Of a stretch of 9,148 nucleotides of DNA, positions 1-6,409 are shown in pieces. Numbering within the stretch: the stretch's first letter is position 1; each line of letters starts with the position of its first letter. Made by a program: the position numbers and the translations under genes. The stretch is from Alistipes sp. (lineage in GTDB: Bacteria > Bacteroidota > Bacteroidia > Bacteroidales > Rikenellaceae), in assembly GCA_017561105.1 (NCBI GenBank), contig JAFZDR010000226.1, positions 1-9,148 on the forward strand. Direction: 5' to 3'. Under the pieces are notes generated by a model. It worked only from the letters and a program-made list of their open reading frames with translations, ran no database searches and was not told the DNA's origin.

Positions 1-633
1 AGTATCGGCACTGCGGGTGCTGCATGGATAGGTTCAGCTGTGGTGTTACTCTTGGTGGTGGCACTCTCGCGACGAATTAAGGATATTATGGTTATGCTTA
101 TCCTCGGCATTATGCTCTCGTCGGGCGTAGGTGCTGTGGTCGAGATACTACAGTATTTCAGCAACGAAGCGTCGCTAAAGTCCTATGTTGTATGGACTAT
201 GGGATCGCTCGGCGATGTTACCTCGGGTCAGCTTGCGCTGCTTGCCCCTATCGTTGTGGTAGGCTTGGCTATGGCTGTGGCGACTATTAAACCTATGAAT
301 ATGCTCCTTGCGGGCGAGCGCTATGCCGCCTCGATGGGACTAAATATCTCGCGTACTCGCACAATTGTACTCACTGCAACAACCCTCTTGGCAGGTACGG
401 TAACTGCATTTTGCGGCCCGATAGGCTTTGTAGGTATAGCAGTGCCGCATATCGCGCGAATGGTGTTCCGCTCGGCTGATCACCGCGTACTCCTGCCGGG
501 AACTATCCTCGCGGGTGTGGTAATGTTGCTTGTGGGTGATATTGTGGCAAAGTATTTTGCTCTGCCGATAAATACCATCACCGCGCTGATGGGTATTCCG
601 ATTGTAATCTATATTGTAACACGCAAACGATGA
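1..633 (+). CDS. FecCD/BtuC-type ABC importer permease, 3' part (5' end outside window)
   Basis: This is the inner-membrane channel subunit of a type-II ABC importer; the family moves iron-siderophores, heme or cobalamin from a periplasmic binding protein into the cytoplasm. The frame is open from base 1, so the true start lies upstream. About 210 residues are present of the roughly 330-350 usual for the family. Several hydrophobic helices are visible. The diagnostic loop GPIGFVGIAVPHIAR lies at bases 415-459, and a cytoplasmic coupling segment with ERYAASMGL lies at about 316-342. The stop codon overlaps the start of the ATPase gene by four bases (ATGA), so the two are translationally coupled. 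The substrate cannot be decided here: the binding protein and any TonB-dependent receptor would lie upstream. The family assignment is firm and the ligand is unknown. Confidence 0.93.
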   Translation, partial: SIGTAGAAWIGSAVVLLLVVALSRRIKDIMVMLILGIMLSSGVGAVVEILQYFSNEASLKSYVVWTMGSLGDVTSGQLALLAPIVVVGLAMAVATIKPMNMLLAGERYAASMGLNISRTRTIVLTATTLLAGTVTAFCGPIGFVGIAVPHIARMVFRSADHRVLLPGTILAGVVMLLVGDIVAKYFALPINTITALMGIPIVIYIVTRKR

Positions 634-1319
634 TCAGGCTCGAAAACATATCGCTCTCGTATGGCTCGCGCACAATTTTGCGCGATGTGTCGTTGCATCT
701 CGGCAAGGGAGAGTTGTGTGCCCTTGTAGGTCGCAATGGCGCAGGTAAGAGCACCCTGCTCCGAGCCTTAACTTCGAATGCGGCAACCCGTATCGACGGT
801 GTGCCGATGCGCGAGCTCTCGCCCGAGCAGTTGGCGCAAAGCGTTGCTATCGTTACCACCGAGCGCATCCGCATCGAGAATATGTTGGTGGAGGATTTGG
901 TAGCTATGGGACGCGCACCATATACCAATTGGGTAGGACATCTTCAAGAGGTGGACCGCCGGATTGTTGGCGAGGCTATCGCAATGGTGGGGTTGAGCGA
1001 CTTTGCCAAGCGCGATATCTCGACTCTCTCGGACGGAGAGTTGCAGCGTGCAATGATTGCTCGTGCCATAGCGCAACAGACGGCCACAATTCTGCTCGAT
1101 GAGCCGACCGCCTTCCTCGATATCCCTACTCGCTTCGAGGTGTGTCGTCTGCTTGCCGATTTGGCGCATAAGGAGGGTAAAACAATCCTCTTCTCGACCC
1201 ACGATTTGGACTCGGCACTCCCCGTTTGCGACTCGTTTGCCATTATCGAGGGCGACCAGCTCCGCAAGCTCGCAACTGCCGATGCCGCAGCCGAAATGGA
1301 TAGAATTTTCAAACAATAA
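630..1319 (+). CDS. ABC importer ATPase of the FecE/BtuD type
   Basis: This is the cytoplasmic ATP-hydrolysing subunit that partners the permease just upstream. The 229-residue protein has a Walker A motif GRNGAGKST (residues 34-42, K40), signature LSDGE (133-137), Walker B ILLDEP (154-159, catalytic E158) and a switch histidine in STHD (H191). The length is slightly short of the usual 250-260 because the C-terminal tail is brief. The position where most relatives carry the Q-loop glutamine reads IVTTERI (about 74-80), with no glutamine; the downstream VEDLVAMGR match to the family is good, so the alignment is secure. The ATG at 630 overlaps the permease stop, which fixes the start. The neighbouring permease indicates siderophore, heme or cobalamin import. 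The ligand is an inference that cannot be narrowed from this gene. Confidence 0.93.
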   Translation: MIRLENISLSYGSRTILRDVSLHLGKGELCALVGRNGAGKSTLLRALTSNAATRIDGVPMRELSPEQLAQSVAIVTTERIRIENMLVEDLVAMGRAPYTNWVGHLQEVDRRIVGEAIAMVGLSDFAKRDISTLSDGELQRAMIARAIAQQTATILLDEPTAFLDIPTRFEVCRLLADLAHKEGKTILFSTHDLDSALPVCDSFAIIEGDQLRKLATADAAAEMDRIFKQ

Positions 1320-1340
1320 TACACTATAAACTAAACTATT

Positions 1341-3233
1341 ATGAAGAGAATTTTTATTTTTGTCACAATGTTGGTTGCTACGGTAGCCGCATTTGCAGCG
1401 CAGCCTCGCGCAGAGTATCCTCGTCCGCAGTTCGAGCGCAGCGAGTGGGTAAACCTCAATGGTGAGTGGACCTACGAGCTCGACCTTGCAAACACCGGTT
1501 TCGAGCGTAGAATCTACGAGAGCAAGGGCTTTGGTGGCAAGATTATCGTGCCTTTCTGCCCTGAGAGTAAGCTTTCGGGTGTTGAGCACAAGGATATCAT
1601 CACCGGTATCTGGTACCACCGCACAATTCAGGCCCCTGCAACTTGGAGCGACAAGAAGATTATGCTCCACTTCGGCGCAGTATATTACGAGGCGGAGGTA
1701 TATGTGGATGGCAAATTCGTAGGTCGCCACTTCGGTGGTTCGTCGCCATTTGCACTCGATGTAACAAAGTTTTTGGCTGACGGCAAGGTGCACGACCTTG
1801 TAGTTCGCGCTAACAGCGACCTTCGTCGTCGCACTCAGGGCTCAGGTAAGCAGTCGTTGCGTTCGTTCTCGTATGGTTGCGTCTATACCCGCACAACCGG
1901 TATCTGGCAGACCGTATGGTTGGAGGCTACAAATAACTACTCGCTCGACCATGTACAGGTTATTACCGATATCGATCAGCACCATGTTGTCTTCACTCCG
2001 CGCTACTACCGCACTATGGCTTCGAATACCTTGACCATCAACATCAAGGATAATGGCAAGCTCGTAGCGAAGAAGGTTATGCCGCAGGTGGAGGGTATGC
2101 CTATCATTGTTCCGATGAAGAAGTACCAGACTTGGTCGCCTGAGAATCCAAAGCTCTACGATGTGGAGTATATCATCAGCGACAAGGATGGCAAGGTGCT
2201 CGATAAGATTTCGTCGTACCTCGGCATGCGTAAGGTTCACACCGACGGCAACAAGGTATATCTCAACAACAAGCCATACTATCAGCGCCTTGTGCTCGAT
2301 CAGGGCTTCTATCCTGACGGCATCTGGACAGCACCAAGCGACGATGCTCTCCGCCGCGATATCGAGTTGTCGATGGAGGTTGGTTTCAATGGTGCTCGTT
2401 TGCACCAGAAGGTGTTTGAGGAGCGTTTCCTCTATTGGGCTGACAAGCTTGGCTACCTCGTTTGGGGCGAGTATGCAAGCTGGGGTATCGATGTGTCGTT
2501 GCCTGAGACTGCTCGTAACTTTATCTCGGAGTGGCAGAATATCGTTGTTCGCGACCGCAACCACCCATCAATCGTAACTTGGACTCCATTCAATGAGACT
2601 TGGTATCCTGATAATGTTCAGTACCCTCGTTTTGTGAAGGATGTCTACGATGCAACCCATATTACCGACCCAACCCGCCCTGTAAATACAGCGAGTGGCG
2701 GTATTATTACCAACGAGTACGACATCTGCGCTATGCACTGCTACGAGCAGGAGGGCGAGAAGCTCAAGAATACTGTATATAACCCTGAGACCGGAGCTTT
2801 CCGCCACAATCGTTCGCGTACACAGGTGTTGTACAAGACTTCGAGCGGTTGTCCGGTAGTTGGCGACGTAGTGAATAAGGCCGAGTTTGTTCAGGCTGTT
2901 TACGACGGCAAGCGTCCATATATCCTCGACGAGTTTGGCGGTATCAAGTGCCTCGAGACAACTCCTGGTGTTGAGATTGACCAGAAGGGTAAGCCTCGTA
3001 CAGCATCGTGGGGTTATGGTAAATCGGCTGTTACACGCGAGGACTTCTACAAGCGTTTGGCTGAGCAGGTTAATGCGTTGCTTTCGATCAACGATAAGGT
3101 TTGGGGCTACTGCTACACCCAGCTCACCGATGTTGAGCAGGAGGAGAACGGTATCTTCTACTACAATCGTGAGAAGAAGTACGACTCGGCTCGCTTGAAG
3201 AGTATCTTCGGCAAGAACCCCGAGATGAAGTAA
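1341..3233 (+). CDS. Secreted glycoside hydrolase family 2 enzyme (beta-galactosidase/beta-glucuronidase-like)
   Basis: This retaining glycosidase probably acts in the periplasm, removing beta-linked sugars from glycan ends. The 630-residue protein opens with a signal peptide (about residues 1-20, cleavage near AFAA|QP, no lipobox cysteine). A GH2 sugar-binding jelly-roll domain follows (about 28-195, with VNLNGEW and TGIWQTVWLE), then an immunoglobulin-like domain (about 200-300) and a TIM barrel (about 305-630). The likely acid/base is E419 in PFNETW and the nucleophile E531 in ILDEFGG. GARLHQ (351-356) and the YTQLTDVEQE segment (592-601) are typical of a GH2 branch common in Bacteroidetes. 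The gene starts 21 bases after the ABC ATPase with no visible terminator between, so readthrough is plausible. A strong terminator follows it. The family is secure; galactose, glucuronic acid or another specificity cannot be told apart. Confidence 0.92.
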   Translation: MKRIFIFVTMLVATVAAFAAQPRAEYPRPQFERSEWVNLNGEWTYELDLANTGFERRIYESKGFGGKIIVPFCPESKLSGVEHKDIITGIWYHRTIQAPATWSDKKIMLHFGAVYYEAEVYVDGKFVGRHFGGSSPFALDVTKFLADGKVHDLVVRANSDLRRRTQGSGKQSLRSFSYGCVYTRTTGIWQTVWLEATNNYSLDHVQVITDIDQHHVVFTPRYYRTMASNTLTINIKDNGKLVAKKVMPQVEGMPIIVPMKKYQTWSPENPKLYDVEYIISDKDGKVLDKISSYLGMRKVHTDGNKVYLNNKPYYQRLVLDQGFYPDGIWTAPSDDALRRDIELSMEVGFNGARLHQKVFEERFLYWADKLGYLVWGEYASWGIDVSLPETARNFISEWQNIVVRDRNHPSIVTWTPFNETWYPDNVQYPRFVKDVYDATHITDPTRPVNTASGGIITNEYDICAMHCYEQEGEKLKNTVYNPETGAFRHNRSRTQVLYKTSSGCPVVGDVVNKAEFVQAVYDGKRPYILDEFGGIKCLETTPGVEIDQKGKPRTASWGYGKSAVTREDFYKRLAEQVNALLSINDKVWGYCYTQLTDVEQEENGIFYYNREKKYDSARLKSIFGKNPEMK

Positions 3234-3273
3234 TATAAGCGCTCCACAAAAGCGTTTTCCGCAAAGAAAATTT

Positions 3274-3305
3274 GCCTCACTTTCGATGAAAAGTGGGGCT
3301 TTTTT
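3274..3305 (+). terminator. Rho-independent terminator after the GH2 gene
   Basis: A ten-base-pair stem (GCCTCACTTT pairing with AAAGTGGGGC, one T-G wobble) has a short CGATGA-centred loop and is followed directly by six T residues. A weaker small hairpin (CGCT/AGCG then TTTT, about 3240-3258) sits just after the stop codon. Together they separate the GH2 unit from the tRNA-Glu/rpsT unit. Confidence 0.88.
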
Positions 3306-3341
3306 GTGGGGAATTGGAGGCTATTTGGCTAAAATTCAACT

Positions 3342-3362
3342 AATTTTTAATTTTTAATTTTG
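3342..3362 (+). repeat. AT-rich tandem heptamer AATTTTT upstream of the tRNA promoter
   Basis: Nearly three copies of AATTTTT lie head to tail at 3342-3348, 3349-3355 and 3356-3362, the last ending in G. The third copy contributes the TTTG -33 element. The position and composition resemble an UP element, the AT-rich DNA contacted by RNA polymerase alpha subunits at strong stable-RNA promoters. That role is inferred. Confidence 0.6.
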
Positions 3363-3388
3363 CATTTTGAATTTTATTCGTACCTTTG
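3359..3388 (+). promoter_or_regulatory. Bacteroidetes-type promoter for tRNA-Glu and rpsT
   Basis: A -33 TTTG (3359-3362) and a -7 TACCTTTG (3381-3388) are separated by 18 bases, matching the TTTG / TAnnTTTG consensus of the primary sigma factor in this phylum. Transcription should start about five bases beyond 3388, roughly 30 bases before the mature tRNA. The AT-rich repeat immediately upstream and the stable-RNA target suggest a strong promoter. Confidence 0.85.
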
Positions 3389-3390
3389 CA

Positions 3391-3420
3391 CCGCTAAATG
3401 CCCCTGTAGGGCTATAGCGG
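3391..3420 (+). other. Hairpin in the 5' leader of the tRNA-Glu transcript
   Basis: An outer stem CCGCTA (3391-3396) pairs with TAGCGG (3415-3420), and an inner stem GCCC/GGGC encloses a CTGTA loop. Small unpaired AAT and TA segments separate the two. The hairpin begins within a few bases of the predicted transcription start and ends three bases before the tRNA, where RNase P would cut. It may help tRNA processing or protect the 5' end; this role is inferred. Confidence 0.6.
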
Positions 3421-3423
3421 TAA

Positions 3424-3495
3424 GGCCCGTTCGTCTATCGGCTAGGACGCAAGATTTTCATTCTTGAAAGACGAGTTCGACTCTCGTACGGGCTA
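3424..3495 (+). tRNA. tRNA-Glu, anticodon UUC
   Basis: The full cloverleaf can be drawn. The acceptor stem GGCCCGT pairs with ACGGGCT (first pair G-T), with discriminator A3495. The D stem is GTC/GAC. The anticodon stem CAAGA/TCTTG holds the loop TTTTCAT, with anticodon TTC at 3457-3459. A four-base variable loop follows, then the T stem ACGAG/CTCGT around TTCGACT. No CCA is encoded, so it must be added after transcription. It charges glutamate for GAA and GAG codons and supplies Glu-tRNA for tetrapyrrole synthesis where the C5 pathway is present. It is the first gene of the rpsT transcript, with no terminator before rpsT. Confidence 0.96.
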
Positions 3496-3730
3496 CAAAC
3501 GACGGGGGGGGAGAGTTCAACTACAGCGCAAATCGCTGATGATGAAAACTTTACAAACCTTTTCGGGCAAACAGAATAAACTTTGGAGCGGGCTTCGAGC
3601 CTATCCGCAACCGGCCAAGGCCGTGAAAAAGAGGAGTCTACTCTATAAATAGACAGGAGGGGGGTGCGCCTTGAATGTGCCCAAGAATTAGAAAAAAATA
3701 GAATAACAAATAATAAAAAAGAAAACTACT
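3496..3730 (+). promoter_or_regulatory. Structured spacer / 5' leader of rpsT (candidate regulatory RNA)
   Basis: This stretch between tRNA-Glu and rpsT has no convincing gene, promoter or terminator. It can fold into several local hairpins: CAGCG/CGCTG at 3524-3538; GCGG/CCGC at 3588-3608 with an inner GCT-TCG-AGC; CGGC-CAAG-GCCG at 3612-3623; and GTCTA/TAGAC at 3636-3654. Two G tracts bracket it, eight G at 3504-3511 and AGGAGGGGGG at 3655-3664. The last 40 bases are A-rich and unstructured, as usual before a start codon in this phylum. A leader of this length before an S20 gene fits ribosomal-protein autoregulation, but I cannot match it to a described leader family. Confidence 0.5.
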
Positions 3731-3982
3731 ATGGCAAATCACAAGTCATCTGAGAAGAGAATCCGCCAGACAGCAACTAAGCGTGCACACAACCGTCTTT
3801 ATCACAAGACTACTCGTAACGCTATCAAGGCTCTCCGCAACACTACTGAGAAGAGCGCTGCTGAGGCTTTGCTTCCAAAGGTAACAGCTATGTTGGACAA
3901 GTTGGCTAAGACTAACATCATCCACAAGAACAAGGCTGCTAACCTTAAGAGCGCAGCACAGTTGCATGTAAACGCACTCTAA
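3731..3982 (+). CDS. rpsT: 30S ribosomal protein S20 (bS20)
   Basis: S20 is a small basic protein that binds 16S rRNA early in assembly of the 30S subunit. The 83-residue product begins [13 protein letters not shown] and is rich in Lys and Arg, with the long helical hairpin pattern and the [19 protein letters not shown] end typical of the family (84-88 residues in most bacteria). The ATG at 3731 is preceded by an A-rich stretch rather than a Shine-Dalgarno sequence. The only AGGAGG lies about 70 bases upstream, too far to serve this start. It is co-transcribed behind tRNA-Glu and followed by a hairpin terminator. Codon choice differs from its neighbours (more ACT, GCT and AAG), as expected for a highly expressed gene. 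Confidence 0.97.
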   Translation: MANHKSSEKRIRQTATKRAHNRLYHKTTRNAIKALRNTTEKSAAEALLPKVTAMLDKLAKTNIIHKNKAANLKSAAQLHVNAL

Positions 3983-4009
3983 TTTAGAGTCGTCGGCAAC
4001 AGCAATAGA

Positions 4010-4040
4010 ACGGACTGCCCGAAAAGGTAGTCCGTTTGTT
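4010..4040 (+). terminator. Terminator after rpsT
   Basis: ACGGACTGCC (4010-4019) pairs with GGTAGTCCGT (4026-4035) over ten base pairs with one G-T wobble. The loop is CGAAAA and a T-rich but interrupted tail (TTGTTG) follows. The weak tail could allow some readthrough into the phosphodiesterase gene, which starts 30 bases later and has no consensus promoter of its own that I can see. Confidence 0.75.
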
Positions 4041-4070
4041 GTATTGAACAAACCTTAAAACACTATAAAT

Positions 4071-4889
4071 ATGAAGATTAAAACTGCAATTTTGGCTCTC
4101 GTGGCACTCCTCTTTGCATTTGAGGGTGTTGCTCAGGTCGAGCTTCCGAAGGGCCGCAATGTAAACTTTGGCCTTCAGGCTCACCGTGGACTTTCGCACC
4201 GATTTCCAGAGAATACGGTTGTAGCATTCCGTGAGGCAGCAAAAGTTCCTTGCTTCTACGGCATGGAGACCGATGTGCAGATGACAAAGGACGGAGTCCT
4301 TGTATGTATGCACGACAAGACTATCGACCGCACCACAAATGGTACAGGCAAGGTTAGTGACTACACTTGGAAGGAGTTACGCAAGCTTCGTATTGACGGT
4401 GGCGACGGCTGGAACGAGAAGTATGCCAACAAGCTCCGCATTCCAACCTTTAAGGAGTACCTCAAGGTGTGCAAGAAGTCAAACCTTGTACCTTATGTAG
4501 AGTTGAAGTTCCTCACACTCGAGGGTGTAAGAAAGACTGTCGAGACTCTTCACAAGATGGGTATGGAGGGCAAGTATGTGCTCACTTCGTTCCGCTGGAG
4601 ATATCTCAAGGAGGCTGCAAAGTATTCTGATGCACCTCTCGAATTTATGCACAAGCGATACACTCCGGAGTTGGTCGATAAGATTAAGAATATCAAGAAC
4701 TGCGTAATTCGCCCAATGGCACGCCGCACAACCAAGGAGCTTGTGGACTATTGCCACTCGCAGGGTCTTATGGTTGAGTGCTATGGACTTCCTTTGCGCG
4801 ATGCCGATTATGTCAACAAATTGCGCTCATGGGGTGTCAAGGGTGGTACCTGCAACGATTACAAGTGGTTAAACCTCGATAACAAATAG
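4071..4889 (+). CDS. Secreted glycerophosphodiester phosphodiesterase (GDPD family)
   Basis: The family cleaves glycerophosphodiesters, such as deacylated phospholipid headgroups, to glycerol-3-phosphate and an alcohol in a metal-dependent reaction. The 272-residue protein has an N-terminal signal peptide (about 1-21, ending GVAQ) and a single TIM-barrel GDPD domain. Visible active-site residues are H38 and R39 in AHRG, E48-N49 in PENT, E66 and D68 in METDVQ, H81 in CMHD and E144 in YVELK, all expected for catalysis and metal binding. The C-terminal strand reads GGTCNDYKWL where many relatives have a TD pair. It is probably periplasmic, scavenging phosphate or glycerol from lipids. Other phosphodiester substrates, such as decorated glycans, are possible. 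The ATG at 4071 directly precedes the signal peptide and follows an A-rich leader. Confidence 0.93.
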   Translation: MKIKTAILALVALLFAFEGVAQVELPKGRNVNFGLQAHRGLSHRFPENTVVAFREAAKVPCFYGMETDVQMTKDGVLVCMHDKTIDRTTNGTGKVSDYTWKELRKLRIDGGDGWNEKYANKLRIPTFKEYLKVCKKSNLVPYVELKFLTLEGVRKTVETLHKMGMEGKYVLTSFRWRYLKEAAKYSDAPLEFMHKRYTPELVDKIKNIKNCVIRPMARRTTKELVDYCHSQGLMVECYGLPLRDADYVNKLRSWGVKGGTCNDYKWLNLDNK

Positions 4890-4894
4890 AAAAG

Positions 4895-4930
4895 AGGGTT
4901 GCTCAACACTAAGTTGGACAACCCTTTTTT
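4895..4930. terminator. Probable bidirectional terminator between convergent units
   Basis: AGGGTTG (4895-4901) pairs with CAACCCT (4919-4925), with a second inner stem CAAC/GTTG around ACTAA. On the plus strand it is followed by TTTTTT (4925-4930), ending the phosphodiesterase transcript. On the minus strand the same stem is followed by CTTTTC, so it can also stop the symporter operon, whose stop codon lies about 20 bases away. Confidence 0.85.
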
Positions 4931-4951
4931 ATGGTCGTTTTATAATAACTA

Positions 4952-6403
4952 TCACTTATCGGCTCGTTGTGATAGGAGCAATAGTCCGAGCATTGTGAAG
5001 GCTGCATTTACAAGAAGTATCTCGAAACCGAACTTGTAGCCGCCGAAAAGCGTTTGCGAGTAGTGGTCGAGCAGGAATGAGAGTGCGGGTGCGAGAACCA
5101 CAACAAGTGGAACCCATCGGTCGCGCACGCGCAACTTTGTAAAGATTCCGAAGGCGAACATTCCGAGCAGTGGGCCATAGGTGTAGCTCGCCAGGCGATA
5201 GAAGAGGTTTATCGCGCTGTCGTTGCTCCAGCGTTCGAAGGCGAGCATCAGCACCATAAGCATGGCCGCTATTGCTATGTGTGCAATCTTGCGTACGCGC
5301 GTCAACTCCTCCTCGCTACGCCCCCTTTTGTTGCTGAAAATATCCATCGTAAACGAGGTTGTCAGCGAGGTGAGTGCACCTCCTGTAGTGGAGAAGGTTG
5401 ATGATACGATACCCAAAACCAACAAGACCGACAGCGCCGTGGGCACACCCTCGCGAGTGGCTACAAAGGCAAAAACATCATCGGGTTTGGCAACACTCAG
5501 ATTGCTCTCTACGAGGTAGAGGTGGAGCATTGCGCCCAACACCAACATCAAACCGATAATGGCCGTCTGCGAAATGGATGAGAGTATCATATTGCGTTGA
5601 GCCGAACGCTCGGTGCGACTACTCAAGACACGCTGCATTACATCCTGGTCAAGACCCGTATTCGCCACTATAAGGAAGATTCCCGAGATGAACATCTTGA
5701 GGAAGTGGCGGTTGTCGTTCACATCATCGAAGAAGAATATCTGTGTGAAACCGCGCTCTGAAGCCTGCTCCATAGCCTCGCCAAGCGACAAGCCGAGCGA
5801 GCGCAACACAAAGAGTATGGCGAGCATGATGCAACCCACCATGCAAAGCGTTTTCAATACATCGGTCCAAACTACCGATGCGACGCCTCCTCTGCGGGTG
5901 TAGAGCCACACAAGGAGCATAAATAGTGCCGCCGTAACGAAGAATGGAACACCGAGCGTGTTGCACAAGAGCTGCTGCACCACAATACATATCACAAAGG
6001 CTCGCAACGATGCACTCAGCACCTTAGAAACGAAGAATATCCAGGCACCCGAGCGGTGGCTGCTGATGCCGAAGCGACCGTCGAGATATTCGTATAGTGA
6101 GGTTACATTCAGTCGGTAAAAGAGCGGAATAAGCAGATAGGCGATAACGGTATAACCCACTATCACGCCCAACATAAATTGCAGGTAGGAGAACGCTCCC
6201 GCAGCTACCGAACCCGGTAGTGAAATGAGCGAAATACCCGAAATCGGCGCACCCATCATAGCTACAGCAACCACCAATGGCGACTGTCGACGACCTCCTT
6301 TGAAGAAGGTTTCGTTGTTGCCATTGCGGCTCGACCTCGTCGCCACCACAAAGAGTAGCAAGAGGTAGGCTGTGATAGTTATAAGGGTTGGTATAGCCGC
6401 CAT
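4952..6403 (-). CDS. Sodium:solute symporter (SSS family)
   Basis: This inner-membrane secondary transporter couples Na+ entry to uptake of an organic solute. The 483-residue protein has about 13 hydrophobic segments with the LeuT-fold pattern of the family. It carries TSLYEYLDGRFG (101-112), the cytoplasmic loop LDQDVMQRVLSS (251-262) and the Ser/Thr-rich helix SSTFSTTGGALTSL (334-347), where the Na2-site hydroxyls of SSS proteins lie. Its ATG begins six bases after the aminotransferase stop, so the two form one operon on this strand. Substrates of SSS members include sugars, sialic acid, amino acids, pantothenate and possibly N-acetylmuramate in some Bacteroidetes; nothing here singles one out. 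The pairing with an aminotransferase suggests an amino compound, as inference only. Confidence 0.93.
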   Translation of the reverse strand: MAAIPTLITITAYLLLLFVVATRSSRNGNNETFFKGGRRQSPLVVAVAMMGAPISGISLISLPGSVAAGAFSYLQFMLGVIVGYTVIAYLLIPLFYRLNVTSLYEYLDGRFGISSHRSGAWIFFVSKVLSASLRAFVICIVVQQLLCNTLGVPFFVTAALFMLLVWLYTRRGGVASVVWTDVLKTLCMVGCIMLAILFVLRSLGLSLGEAMEQASERGFTQIFFFDDVNDNRHFLKMFISGIFLIVANTGLDQDVMQRVLSSRTERSAQRNMILSSISQTAIIGLMLVLGAMLHLYLVESNLSVAKPDDVFAFVATREGVPTALSVLLVLGIVSSTFSTTGGALTSLTTSFTMDIFSNKRGRSEEELTRVRKIAHIAIAAMLMVLMLAFERWSNDSAINLFYRLASYTYGPLLGMFAFGIFTKLRVRDRWVPLVVVLAPALSFLLDHYSQTLFGGYKFGFEILLVNAAFTMLGLLLLSQRADK

Positions 6404-6409
6404 CTCACA

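Noticed and set aside
768..1793. Minus-strand open frame of 341 codons across the ATPase/GH2 junction
   Set aside because: It is antisense to two well-supported genes, matches no family I recognise, and is explained by the biased codon use of the genes opposite.
1842..2564. Minus-strand open frame of 240 codons inside the GH2 gene
   Set aside because: It lies entirely within the conserved GH2 coding region on the other strand and has no domain pattern or promoter.
3578..3585. AAACTTTG resembling a -7 element before rpsT
   Set aside because: The TA at the required position is missing and no TTTG -33 lies at a suitable distance, so a separate rpsT promoter is not supported.
3464..3652. Plus-strand open frame of 62 codons beginning in tRNA-Glu
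   Set aside because: It begins inside the mature tRNA and covers the hairpin-rich spacer; its composition does not look like a protein and it has no initiation signal.
4060..4069. ACACTATAAA before the phosphodiesterase, identical to 1321-1330 before the GH2 gene
   Set aside because: Ten AT-rich bases shared between two A-rich translation leaders are expected by chance in this phylum; no other similarity surrounds them.
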